This document shows, in pieces, positions 7,026 to 15,478 of a stretch of DNA of 64,000 nt. Source of the stretch: Pedobacter sp. W3I1 (GTDB taxonomy: Bacteria > Bacteroidota > Bacteroidia > Sphingobacteriales > Sphingobacteriaceae). Position 1 is the first letter of the stretch. Every line of letters begins with the position of its first letter. The position numbers and the translations under genes were made by a program. The notes below the pieces were generated by a model. That model was not told where the DNA came from. It saw only the letters and a list, made by a program, of their open reading frames with translations, and did no database searches. The stretch covers positions 2,728,001 to 2,792,000 of the forward strand of contig NZ_JAUSXN010000001.1 of assembly GCF_030816015.1 (NCBI RefSeq), given 5' to 3'.

Positions 7026-9143
7026 TTGGGGGAGCCCATCAGTTTAACCATAAATTTACCTTATCAGGCCATTAAATTAGATTGGGAAATTCAGGGAGCA
7101 GCGCGCTTTACTGATGATAATCCCGTGGCAATAAACTTCTTCACGAGGCCAAATGACAATAATACCTATTACACTTACAAGTATCCTAACGATTTGAATT
7201 ATCCTACTCCGGGCGACTATCAGTTTAAAGTGATTGCGACTAAGCCCAATGCTGATAATTGTGGTAATACGGAAGAACTAATTATCGATTTTTCGGTAGA
7301 TAATCAGCCTAAGGCCGCATTCGAATTACCGGCTACCGGTTGCCAATCTAGTGGTGTCCAATTTACCGATAAAAGTACATCCAATTCAAATTCGAGGAGT
7401 ATTACACAGTGGTTATGGGATTTTGGTGATGGGAAAACATCGCCTGAACAGAACCCTGTTCATGTTTATGATCGTCCGGGGAATTATAATGTGGTTTTAA
7501 CGGCGATAACAGATTCTAAATGTTCTGAAACATCTTCGGCATTTCCAATTGTGATTAATCCTCAGCCCATCTCCGATTTTGATGTGAAAGGTTTATGTGT
7601 AGGCAAACCGATTATTTTAACTGAAAAATCGACGATAGAAAATCCAGGCACTATCGTAAAATGGACCTGGGATTTTGGCGACGGAAGTACTCCCGCTACT
7701 GAACAGCATCCTATTCATCAATATAGTGCCATTGGTTCTTATACCATTACGCTAACTACTGAAAGTGATAAAGGATGTGTGAGTGTAATGAAAAGCAAAA
7801 TGGTAACTTTAATTAACCCACAATCCGCTGATTTCGAACTTCCTGATTTTTGTTTGAATGATGGCGTGGCCAGATTTAGAAATACATCCAAAAATGCAGA
7901 TGGAAGTACAACAGGTTTAACTTTTGAATGGCAATACATGGATAATAACAATAATGTAGTAGCCACTTCATCGGGTATTGATGGTGCTTTTACACCTGCA
8001 ACCGCGGGAAATTATAATGTGATTTTGATTGTGAAGAATCGGGATGGCTGCGAAATATCAGCTTCAAAAGGATTTACAGTTAACGGTGATGTTAAAGAAG
8101 CTGATTTTGAGATTATAAATGACCATAGCTGTGTGAGTGAAGATATCATGATTAAAAATACATCTACCGTATTTACAGGCAACATCACAAAGATTGAGAT
8201 TTATAGAGATTTTGGTAGGGAAACTTCTATTTATAAAACCATCGCTTATCCGGATAATAACGAAATTTTTGTTCTTAAGTACGATAGTTTTGGTGGCACT
8301 ATCGACCGAACCTTTAACATCAGGCTTGTAGCTTATTCCGGAGAAAATTGTTCTAAATTTTCAGATCAAATACTTACTTTAAAACCGGTTCCGCAGTTGG
8401 TATTTGATGATATGGCCCCAGTTTGCGAGGCAGACGGTACAGTTTTAATTACGCAGGCTAAACAGAAAGCTGGTGAAGAAATGAATGGAACGCCAGGCGT
8501 ATATAGAGGCGATGGTATAAGAGCGGATGGTACCTTTAATCCGAAAATTGCCGGACTTGGGCCACATCTCATCACTTATACATTTACAGGAGATAATGGT
8601 TGCCCTGGCACGATCACCAATACAATCGAGGTATACAAATCGCCAGTGGCTAACGCAGGTACATTGGTTTACATTTTAGCAGGCGGACAGATCGAAATTC
8701 CTGCAACCGCTGAAGGTACTAATTTGAAATTTAAATGGTCGCCTGCAACAGGTTTGAACAAAACGGATGTATTAAATCCGATTGCATCGCCAGATAACGA
8801 TACTGAATATACGCTTACAGCAACCACACAGCCAGATGGATGTGCCACAACATCTACGGTACTGGTTAAAGTTTTGCAAGGTTTAAATCCACCCAATACC
8901 TTTACACCAAATGGTGATAATGTGAACGATACCTGGATGATTAAATATTTAGAATCTTATCCAAATGCCACTGTCGAAATTTTTAACCGAAACGGGAATA
9001 AGGTATTTTTTAGCACTGGATATAAAATTCCTTTTGATGGGAATTACCAAAATGAACCGCTTCCGGTAGGTGTTTATTATTATATCATTAACCCCCGTAA
9101 CGGACGAAAAACAATAACAGGACCGCTCACTATAATCAGATAA
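7026..9143 (+). CDS. PKD-repeat protein with gliding-motility C-terminal domain, 3' part of the frameshifted gene
   Basis: The open frame continues the upstream gene after the shift at about 6985; the TTG at 7026 is only a nominal start with no signal peptide. PKD domains are clear at about residues 95-175 and 180-255 (each with W-x-WDFGDG followed by H-x-Y), and further Ig-like modules follow. The last 85 residues, beginning NTFTPNGDNVNDTW, form the gliding-motility-associated C-terminal domain (type B sorting signal), which directs type IX secretion. With the 5' part this would be a secreted adhesin of about 1186 residues. A PorP/SprF gene follows by 1 bp, the usual partner of type B-sorted proteins. 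Confidence 0.85.
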   Translation: MGEPISLTINLPYQAIKLDWEIQGAARFTDDNPVAINFFTRPNDNNTYYTYKYPNDLNYPTPGDYQFKVIATKPNADNCGNTEELIIDFSVDNQPKAAFELPATGCQSSGVQFTDKSTSNSNSRSITQWLWDFGDGKTSPEQNPVHVYDRPGNYNVVLTAITDSKCSETSSAFPIVINPQPISDFDVKGLCVGKPIILTEKSTIENPGTIVKWTWDFGDGSTPATEQHPIHQYSAIGSYTITLTTESDKGCVSVMKSKMVTLINPQSADFELPDFCLNDGVARFRNTSKNADGSTTGLTFEWQYMDNNNNVVATSSGIDGAFTPATAGNYNVILIVKNRDGCEISASKGFTVNGDVKEADFEIINDHSCVSEDIMIKNTSTVFTGNITKIEIYRDFGRETSIYKTIAYPDNNEIFVLKYDSFGGTIDRTFNIRLVAYSGENCSKFSDQILTLKPVPQLVFDDMAPVCEADGTVLITQAKQKAGEEMNGTPGVYRGDGIRADGTFNPKIAGLGPHLITYTFTGDNGCPGTITNTIEVYKSPVANAGTLVYILAGGQIEIPATAEGTNLKFKWSPATGLNKTDVLNPIASPDNDTEYTLTATTQPDGCATTSTVLVKVLQGLNPPNTFTPNGDNVNDTWMIKYLESYPNATVEIFNRNGNKVFFSTGYKIPFDGNYQNEPLPVGVYYYIINPRNGRKTITGPLTIIR

Positions 9144-9144
9144 A

Positions 9145-10156
9145 TTGAAGAAGCTTATTATCATATTTGCACTTTTTGCAACCTTTAAGGTTTTTGCACA
9201 ACAAAAGCCACAGTATACCCAGTATATTTTTAATCAATATCTGCTAAATCCGGCGCTCTCAGGAATTGAAAATTACCTTGATTTTAAAGCGGGTTACCGT
9301 AAACAATGGTCGGGTATTACCGATGCACCTCAAACTTCATTTGTATCGGCACATTGGGCGCTGGGCGATAATCAGTTATGGAGTAATGCGCTAACCTCTT
9401 TCCCTGAGCAAACAGGTAATCCGATGGACCGGAACTATATGCAAAACTACATGTCCTCCCCATCGCACCATGGAATGGGGGTTAACCGCTGTTTTAGATA
9501 AAACTGGTCCGATAAAAAGACTGGATGCTAATGTTACCTATGCTTATCACCTGCAATTGAGTAATAATTTCAATTTATCGGCAGGGGTGGCAGCAGGTGT
9601 TTCGAGCATCTCGTTAGATGTTAATGCACTTACTTTCGATACACCGATAGATCCGGTAATGAACAGGGCATTGATTAATCAGGTAAAGCCCGATTTGAGT
9701 ATTGGTTTATGGTTATATGGCGCCAGGATGTTTGCAGGGGTTTCTGTGCAGCAAATTTTACCGCAGAAGTTAAGTTTCACAGGAGACAATAGCTATAATC
9801 TGGGTAAAGAAGTACCTCATTATTTTGCCACTGCAGGCTATAAATTTTTTGTTGACGACGAAATAGCAGCCATTCCATCGGTTATGGTAAAATATGTATC
9901 GCCTGCACCTGTTTCTGTTGATGTAAACCTGAAACTGGCTTTTAAAGATAAAATCTGGTTGGGTGGGAGCTATCGTAAAGACGATTCTTTTGCTGCAATG
10001 GCAGGTTTCAATATTGGGAAGATGGTTAACTTAACTTATTCTTACGATTTTACCACATCTGAGTTAAATCAGGTAAGCAATGGCAGCCACGAAATTGTAT
10101 TGGGCCTATTGCTGAATAATATCTATAAGGTGCCATCGTATATTAAAATGTGGTAA
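9145..10156 (+). pseudogene. PorP/SprF-family type IX secretion membrane protein, frameshifted
   Basis: A TTG start at 9145 follows the preceding stop by 1 bp, suggesting translational coupling. The first frame (to 9501) has a signal peptide (LIIIFALFATFKVFAQ) and the PorP/SprF opening QYTQYIFNQYLLNPALSG. It ends early with VNRCFR. The second frame (9470-10156) continues with LTAVLDKTGPIKRLDANV through the beta-barrel to the end. Deleting one G from the five-G run around 9477-9481 gives HHGMGLTAVLDK and a normal 336-residue protein. PorP/SprF proteins are outer-membrane barrels that hold type B-sorted proteins at the cell surface. It is either a real inactivating mutation or a homopolymer sequencing error. 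Confidence 0.8.
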
Positions 10157-10396
10157 TCTTCTGGTATTCATGATTTTATGATTTTTTTGTTTATAGATCG
10201 GAGCGCAAAACCTGTATAGAACAGGAAGTTTCCTCCAGCCTTTCGCTTTTACGCTTCGCTTCCTCGTACCTCGTTGCTGCAGGGTAATGCTTCAGCCGGG
10301 GCTAAATGGCCAAGGCAGTTTTTCATTTTTGAGGTTGCAAGGTGCACAAACTTTGTGCTTAAACCCGATTGCAATGCAAAGCCCGTAAGCGAGAAA

Positions 10397-10958
10397 TCCC
10401 GATTCATCCTATCGTGTGGACACATCTCTGTTATTTCATTTATTTTTAGCATCGTTGCCTAGGTCGATCGTCATGCTGAATTTATTTCAGCATCTTTCCT
10501 GCTATTAAGAGACTCTGATTAAAAAAAACTATCAAGTGTCGGTACAAAAATTTATTTATTTCCGCTCTATGCCACGGTGGCATGGTAGTTTTTCGCAGAT
10601 CATGTTGTTTTTATTTGTGCTCAAGAATGCTGCGCATTTTGGAGCGCCAAAGTACCCAAAGCGCTTTGTCAATCCAGCAATGGGCCCTTTACAAATCTCA
10701 TGCACATCAAAAAAACAGCGGCACTTTGTTTTGTGTTCAATGCTCTTTTGAGCTTTAATTCGGTGTTTCGAACACAAAACCACTGCGTTTCAGGTTTGTT
10801 CGTGCCAATTGTAATGAACTACTCCTGTTTTTTTGATTCTCCAGACCCTTGGGATTGACGGCGTTCTTCGGTAAAACCTGTAATTTATTAAAGCAAGTTA
10901 GCAAAACGTATAAAAAACCAAACCAAAGGATATATCCACACGAAAGGATTCATCGGGA
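10397..10958. mobile_element. Candidate non-autonomous element with terminal inverted repeats, copy 1
   Basis: About 562 bp. The left end contains TCCTATCGTGTGGACACATC (10407-10426). The right end contains GATATATCCACACGAAAGGA (10929-10948), its reverse complement with 3 mismatches, and the similarity extends outward to TCCCGA/TCGGGA. The body shares long blocks with 18612-19228 in the same orientation, for example around 10600-10682 and 10825-10870. No transposase is encoded. It carries a family B palindrome (10469-10500) inside its left part. A conserved internal complementary pair lies at 10706-10718 and 10825-10837. It could be a MITE-like element or a mobile structured RNA. Confidence 0.6.
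10469..10500. repeat. Dispersed repeat, family B (single arm)
   Basis: CGTCATGCTGAATTTATTTC followed by AGCATCTTTCCT. The core CTGAA...TTCAG is palindromic. Copies also occur at 13197, 18686, 27981 and 36719. Confidence 0.6.
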
Positions 10959-11105
10959 CGGACCTGGAATGGAAAGCGGGACCAAAGCTGCCAAGCACAC
11001 AGAACTGCTCATTTCCCAATCACAATAAAATAGATAGCTTATATCGGATGCAATGCTTACAATTGATAATTTACTGTTACTGAAAACAGAAAACTGCCAA
11101 CTAAA

Positions 11106-12578
11106 CTAAAGTTCTTTCCTGAGTCTGGCTACCGGAATATTCATCTGCTCACGATATTTCGCAACAGTTCTTCTGGCAATGTTATAACCTCTTTCTTTTA
11201 AAATTTCGGTTAATTTTTCATCTGCTAAAGGTTTGCGTTTATCTTCGTTGCCTATACAGTCTTCTAATATTTTTTTAACCTCCTTATTCGAAACTTCCTC
11301 ACCGTTTTCGGTTTGGATAGCCTCTGAGAAAAAGGATTTTAACAAGAAAGTGCCAAATTCGGTTTGTACATATTTAGAGTTTGCCACCCTCGATACGGTG
11401 GAGATATCCATATCGATTTTATCTGCAATATCTTTTAAGATCATCGGACGCATTTTCCGCTCGTCGGCCGTTAAAAAATATTCATATTGATAATGCATAA
11501 TGGCATTCATGGTTTTTAACAAAGTTTGTTGTCTTTGTTTAATCGCATCTATAAACCACCGGGCAGAATCTAATTTTTGTTTAACAAACTGAACAGCCTC
11601 TTTTAGCTTTTTATCTTTGGATGAAGCTTTGTCGTAATGCTCAAACATCTCCTGGTAAGATCTGCTTACCTTTAGTTCAGGGGCATTTTTCGAATTTAAT
11701 GTCAAAATCAATATGCCATCATTATTACTGATATGAAAATCAGGAATAATCTGCATTTGTTTGGTCGTAACCTGATTGGCATCACCTGGTTTCGGGTTTA
11801 AACGCAAAATTTCGTTTACTACCTCTTTAAGTTCTTCACTATCTAAACCTAAACTTTTTTCTAATTTATCGTAATGTTTACGCGTAAACTCATCCAGATA
11901 GTTTTCTACAACATTCATTGCTTTAACTATAATCGGATTATTTGGGTCTTTTCTTTTTAACTGGATCAACAAACATTCTTTCAGGTCTCTTGCACCAATG
12001 CCTGGAGGATCGAAGCCCTGGATCAGTTTTAACATGTCCAATACATCATCTTCCTCCACCATAACATTCTGAGAAAAAGCTAGATCATCGATCATGGAAC
12101 CCAGCGGACGGCGTAAATAACCATCATCATCTAAACTGCCAATAATTTGTTTGCCAATAATAAAATCCTGATCGGAGAGGGGAATAAGGTCTAATTGCTC
12201 TTGTAAACTTTCAAAAAAAGTACTTTCAATGGCTATAGGGGTTTCTTTCTTCTCCTCATCGTCGTCGCCATTATTGTAGTTGGTGCTGTAATCGTTGGTT
12301 GAATCATCCTGTAAATAATCATCTACATTAAATTCATCCATGCTGGTATCTTCTGATGATTTTTCGTAATCTTCAGGTCCATCATTTAAATCATCATATT
12401 CGCTCTTTGGCTCATCCTGAGTCATTAAACTCGGATCTTCAAGTGCTGGATTTTCTTCGAGTTCTTCTTTTACACGGGTATCTAAAGCAACGGTTGGCAC
12501 CTGCAGCAGTTTAATAAACTGTATTTGTTGTGGTGATAACTTTTGTAATAATTTTTGTTGTAAGTGTTGCTTTAGCAT
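11106..12578 (-). CDS. rpoN: RNA polymerase sigma-54 factor
   Basis: 490 residues from ATG 12578. The frame can be extended 19 codons upstream, but only MLKQHLQQKL fits the family N-terminus. The glutamine-rich activator-interacting region I is KQHLQQKLLQKLSPQQIQFI. An acidic low-complexity region II follows (about 50-110), then the core-binding domain. The C-terminal RpoN box is intact as ARRTVAKYREQ near residues 470-480. Sigma-54 directs transcription from -24/-12 promoters with AAA+ activators; no such activator is encoded in the window. It is monocistronic between a repeat region and the divergent mscL. Confidence 0.96.
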   Translation of the reverse strand: MLKQHLQQKLLQKLSPQQIQFIKLLQVPTVALDTRVKEELEENPALEDPSLMTQDEPKSEYDDLNDGPEDYEKSSEDTSMDEFNVDDYLQDDSTNDYSTNYNNGDDDEEKKETPIAIESTFFESLQEQLDLIPLSDQDFIIGKQIIGSLDDDGYLRRPLGSMIDDLAFSQNVMVEEDDVLDMLKLIQGFDPPGIGARDLKECLLIQLKRKDPNNPIIVKAMNVVENYLDEFTRKHYDKLEKSLGLDSEELKEVVNEILRLNPKPGDANQVTTKQMQIIPDFHISNNDGILILTLNSKNAPELKVSRSYQEMFEHYDKASSKDKKLKEAVQFVKQKLDSARWFIDAIKQRQQTLLKTMNAIMHYQYEYFLTADERKMRPMILKDIADKIDMDISTVSRVANSKYVQTEFGTFLLKSFFSEAIQTENGEEVSNKEVKKILEDCIGNEDKRKPLADEKLTEILKERGYNIARRTVAKYREQMNIPVARLRKEL

Positions 12579-12738
12579 ATTAAATATAAAAGAATATGGC
12601 AAAAATAAACAATAGATTTCAGATATTCTCAGCAATTGAGCTAAATGCTAACGATATGTTGGGTTTAAAATTATTTTCTAAACATTTGCATTGCAATTTT
12701 AGTTTACTAATTTTAGTATAAACTTAAAACGGAATATT

Positions 12739-13122
12739 ATGGGGTTAATAAAAGAATTTAAAGAATTTGCTGTAAAAGGAAATGTACTTGATTTAGCTGT
12801 GGGTGTTATTGTTGGAGCTGCATTTGGTAAAATTGTGAACTCGCTGGTTGAAGATATCATCACTCCTTTGTTGTTAAATCCGGCTTTAAAGGCCGCTGGA
12901 GCTGAAAATATTGCAACACTTACCTGGAATGGCGTTAAGTACGGTAATTTTATCGCAGCTGTAATTAACTTTATATGTATCGCTTTTGTTCTTTTCTTAA
13001 TTATTAAAGGTGCCAACAATTTGAAAAAGAAAGAAGAGGCTGCACCATCAGCACCTCCGGTACCAACAAAAGAAGAAGTGCTATTAACCGAAATAAGAGA
13101 TTTGTTAAAAACTAAAGCATAA
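12739..13122 (+). CDS. mscL: Large-conductance mechanosensitive channel MscL
   Basis: 127 residues, normal for MscL. The N-terminal amphipathic helix and pore helix read [20 protein letters not shown] then [20 protein letters not shown], and the second membrane helix is [19 protein letters not shown]. The short lysine-rich C-terminal bundle ends [15 protein letters not shown]. It opens under membrane tension to release solutes on osmotic downshock. It is a single gene with its own terminator, divergent from rpoN. Confidence 0.97.
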   Translation: MGLIKEFKEFAVKGNVLDLAVGVIVGAAFGKIVNSLVEDIITPLLLNPALKAAGAENIATLTWNGVKYGNFIAAVINFICIAFVLFLIIKGANNLKKKEEAAPSAPPVPTKEEVLLTEIRDLLKTKA

Positions 13123-13124
13123 TA

Positions 13125-13168
13125 TAAAAAAGCCGTTCCGAATGTAAAATCATCAGCACGGCTTTTTT
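13125..13168 (+). terminator. Rho-independent terminator after mscL
   Basis: AAAAAAGCCGT pairs with ACGGCTTTTTT around a roughly 20-nt loop, immediately after the mscL stop. The A- and T-tails make it potentially bidirectional. Confidence 0.8.
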
Positions 13169-13196
13169 GTTTAATATCTTCTTTTTCAAGTACTTT

Positions 13197-13295
13197 CGTC
13201 ATGCTGAATTTATTTCAGCATCTTTCATCTTCTTGCAAAATAGACCCTGAAATGAATTATCTTAGGTGAGCTCGAAGGCTCGGTTCAGGGTGACG
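13197..13295. repeat. Dispersed palindromic repeat, family B (both arms)
   Basis: The left arm starts CGTCATGCTGAATTTATTTC; the right arm ends GGTTCAGGGTGACG with CCCTGAAATGAATT before it. It sits between the convergent mscL and ChaN-like genes. The closest relative is at 36719. Confidence 0.65.
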
Positions 13296-13338
13296 ACTCG
13301 AATGATAAATATCTGCTGAACATTTTAACCGATTCAGA

Positions 13339-14211
13339 TTAATAACTCCTTTTTACCTTTGGATCTGTAATAATCACATAATCGCCTAGATTTTTAAATC
13401 TTTCCCAACTTGGATTGGTAAAGCTTTCATCAGAAAATGAGGAAATGTTCAGGATTTTTAATTTTGGGTTAGATTGGGCAAGTTTTGCCAGTGTTCCCAG
13501 TTTTTCATCGCTGTGGAAACGACCATTAAGCTGAAACACCTTAAAGCCCCTGTTTGCCTTAACAAATTTATTTATCGACCATGCCATGGTAGCATCCCAT
13601 AAATTTTGGGTCTGGTAAATCTTCATTGAACCCATGCTGTGGCCACGTAAAGTCTCTGTAAATTTTTCATAATATCTACCCTGAGCGGTATCAATAGGTA
13701 GGGGTGGTAAAAAATTGAATGATGTTTTTGGGAAATTTTCTAAAACTTTAAGCCCTCCCATGGTAACCGCATTGCTGTAACGCGTAGCCGCATTTGCAGC
13801 AATCACTTTTAACTTGTTTTGTTTGGCGTATTCTATTAAAGGTTTGTAATCTTTGTAATTTCCCCAGGCTCTGCCTTCTTTAACAAAGTTCTTTTCTGAA
13901 ATTAATCCTGCTAAGTATTCATCTACTTCAGGTTGTACATCGGTATGGAACATTTCTAAAGATAGCGCGGTTTTTAATGGATATTTTGAATGGAGTTTTT
14001 TAAAGATCTCCGCTTCCAGATAATGCCCTATAGAATCGTTGTGGTCTTCGCCAAAGAATAAAACATCTGCCTGATCCATATCGGTAACAATGTCATCTAT
14101 TGATATGGATTTCTGTTTTTTTACATCGTAAATTTTGTAATGGCTACTTATTTCCTGTGCATACAAGCCGGTAGAAATAGTAAGAACAAACATTAATAGG
14201 GAAAATTTCAT
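13339..14211 (-). CDS. ChaN-family haem-binding-uptake (Tiki superfamily) protein, exported
   Basis: 290 residues. Signal peptide at about 1-18 (LLMFVLTISTGLYAQ). Family motifs are VLFFGEDHNDSIGHYLE (about 50-66) and LSLEMFHTDVQPEVDEYL, matching the EHxD and E-M-F-x(3)Q-x(3)D pattern of the ChaN/EreA-like Tiki fold. Near the C-terminus, FQLNGRFHSDEKLGT carries the conserved final histidine. ChaN-type proteins have been linked to haem binding, but the fold also includes metalloproteases, so the activity is not certain. No lipobox cysteine is seen. No partner genes are adjacent. Confidence 0.78.
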   Translation of the reverse strand: MKFSLLMFVLTISTGLYAQEISSHYKIYDVKKQKSISIDDIVTDMDQADVLFFGEDHNDSIGHYLEAEIFKKLHSKYPLKTALSLEMFHTDVQPEVDEYLAGLISEKNFVKEGRAWGNYKDYKPLIEYAKQNKLKVIAANAATRYSNAVTMGGLKVLENFPKTSFNFLPPLPIDTAQGRYYEKFTETLRGHSMGSMKIYQTQNLWDATMAWSINKFVKANRGFKVFQLNGRFHSDEKLGTLAKLAQSNPKLKILNISSFSDESFTNPSWERFKNLGDYVIITDPKVKRSY

Positions 14212-14342
14212 GGCATCAAAATAACAAAATAATTTTCACCGATAAAATAAGGGCACTTACCGCCCTTTACTGAGTTTTTGCAAGCTAGGTCTATTTTGAT
14301 CGGGTGCTTATCAATACTTTTGGTTATTAAATATAAACACAA

Positions 14343-15107
14343 ATGGAAAATATTAATAATAACGATAACAACCAGCTTAAAAACTCAGGAAGGGTTTGGA
14401 GCGGTTTCCTCATAGTCATCATCGGATTTGCATTTCTATTGAACAATATGGGATTAAATATTCCGAGATGGATATTCAGCTGGTCCAATTTTTTAATTGT
14501 ACTTGGTGTATTTATCGGCGTTCGTCGTAACTTTAAAGGAATAGCCTGGCTGATCTTAATTTTGATTGGCGCTTACAATACCTTAGGTAATATACCTGGG
14601 TTGGACCTTAACCTATCTAAATATGCTTTAGGTATTGGTTTGGTTATAGTAGGCGGTTTTTTAATCTTCAGACCAAAGGATGCCTTTGTTTTTAAGAAAA
14701 AACGTAAAGATAAGAACAAAGCCGGTTTTGATTTTGAGGATGCTACCGATAAGAAAACGGCAAATAATAATGATGTTATTGATGTAGTGGCTGTTTTTGG
14801 GGGTAGTAATCAAACCGTTTACTCTAAAAACTTTCAGGGTGGCGATATTACTGCGGTATTTGGCGGAGCAGACATTGTAATGACTCAGGCTGATTTTTCT
14901 GAAACAGTATCGCTTGATGTGACTGCGGTTTTTGGAGGGATTAAATTAATTGTACCACAAAACTGGGCTATAAAATCGAACGTAACGGCATTATTTGGTA
15001 GTGTAGAAGATAAAAGATCGCATGTGATGCCTGTTTCAGAAATGACAAAAACACTGGTTTTAGATGGTACAGCGCTATTTGGCGGAATCGAGATAAAAAG
15101 TTTCTAA
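14343..15107 (+). CDS. LiaF-like membrane protein with five AVFGG repeats
   Basis: 254 residues. The first half has four membrane segments in two pairs (about 20-38, 44-58, 63-80 and 90-108), of the DUF5668/YvqF type. A basic linker (FKKKRKDKNK) follows. The C-terminal half is soluble and beta-rich, with five evenly spaced repeats: VAVFGG, TAVFGG, TAVFGG, TALFGS, TALFGG. This arrangement matches the LiaF/YvqF cell-envelope stress family, in which LiaF restrains a LiaS kinase. Here a LytS-type kinase and LytTR regulator follow in the same operon after one small gene, which supports a role in their signalling (inference). Confidence 0.8.
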   Translation: MENINNNDNNQLKNSGRVWSGFLIVIIGFAFLLNNMGLNIPRWIFSWSNFLIVLGVFIGVRRNFKGIAWLILILIGAYNTLGNIPGLDLNLSKYALGIGLVIVGGFLIFRPKDAFVFKKKRKDKNKAGFDFEDATDKKTANNNDVIDVVAVFGGSNQTVYSKNFQGGDITAVFGGADIVMTQADFSETVSLDVTAVFGGIKLIVPQNWAIKSNVTALFGSVEDKRSHVMPVSEMTKTLVLDGTALFGGIEIKSF

Positions 15108-15130
15108 ACATCTATTATAAAACATCGCCT

Positions 15131-15478
15131 ATGAAATGGTTTGCAGTAAATTGTATCTATCAGGTAATTTGTGGTGAAGGAAAACATACACCTCAGTTTA
15201 ATGAACAAACGCGTTTAATCCTGGCAGAAGGGATAGCGCAGGCCTTAGATAAGGCTAAATTGAATGCCGTACATTTTAATCCGCCCTTTAACAATTGTAA
15301 AGGAGATAAAGTAGTATGGAAGTTTTTAGGTGTAGGGGGAATATCGGAAGTCGAAGAACTTGCCGATGGTGTTGAAATAACTTCCAAAATTGTTGAGCCC
15401 AAATCGGTAGAGCAATATCTGGAAAAGCTGGCGCACCGCAATAAATCATTAACTAATCAAAACCATTTTGACAACTAG
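15131..15478 (+). CDS. Small DUF4288-like protein
   Basis: 115 residues, cytoplasmic by composition. The start MKWFAVNCIYQVICGEGKHT and the following glutamine-and-acid pattern resemble DUF4288 proteins, a small family of unknown function. The family call is from memory of the motif and is only moderately sure. It starts 23 bp after the LiaF-like gene and overlaps the start of the histidine kinase gene by 11 bp, so it belongs to the signalling operon. Confidence 0.6.
   Translation: MKWFAVNCIYQVICGEGKHTPQFNEQTRLILAEGIAQALDKAKLNAVHFNPPFNNCKGDKVVWKFLGVGGISEVEELADGVEITSKIVEPKSVEQYLEKLAHRNKSLTNQNHFDN

Larger units (their letters stand above)
10157..11105. other. 949-bp gene-free gap filled with repeats
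   Basis: Contains a degenerate G+C-richer repeat at about 10200-10396, the first copy of the inverted-repeat-bounded element (10397-10958), and a word-like tail with AACAGAAAACTGCCAACT before the rpoN stop. The short open frames here (such as 10249-10452, 10274-10462 and 10556-10783) lie inside repeats and overlap one another on both strands, so I do not call them genes. Confidence 0.6.

Noticed and set aside
10249..10462. Overlapping open frames on both strands before the first element
   Set aside because: They lie across a degenerate repeat and the left end of the element, overlap one another, and show no family motif or promoter.
10556..10783. Reverse-strand frame inside element copy 1 that resembles one in copy 2
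   Set aside because: The similarity is explained by DNA identity of the element; the frames differ in length and break at different points, so protein selection is not shown.
12699..13202. 167-codon reverse-strand frame
   Set aside because: It is the antisense shadow of mscL, whose product is unmistakable, and it extends into the terminator.
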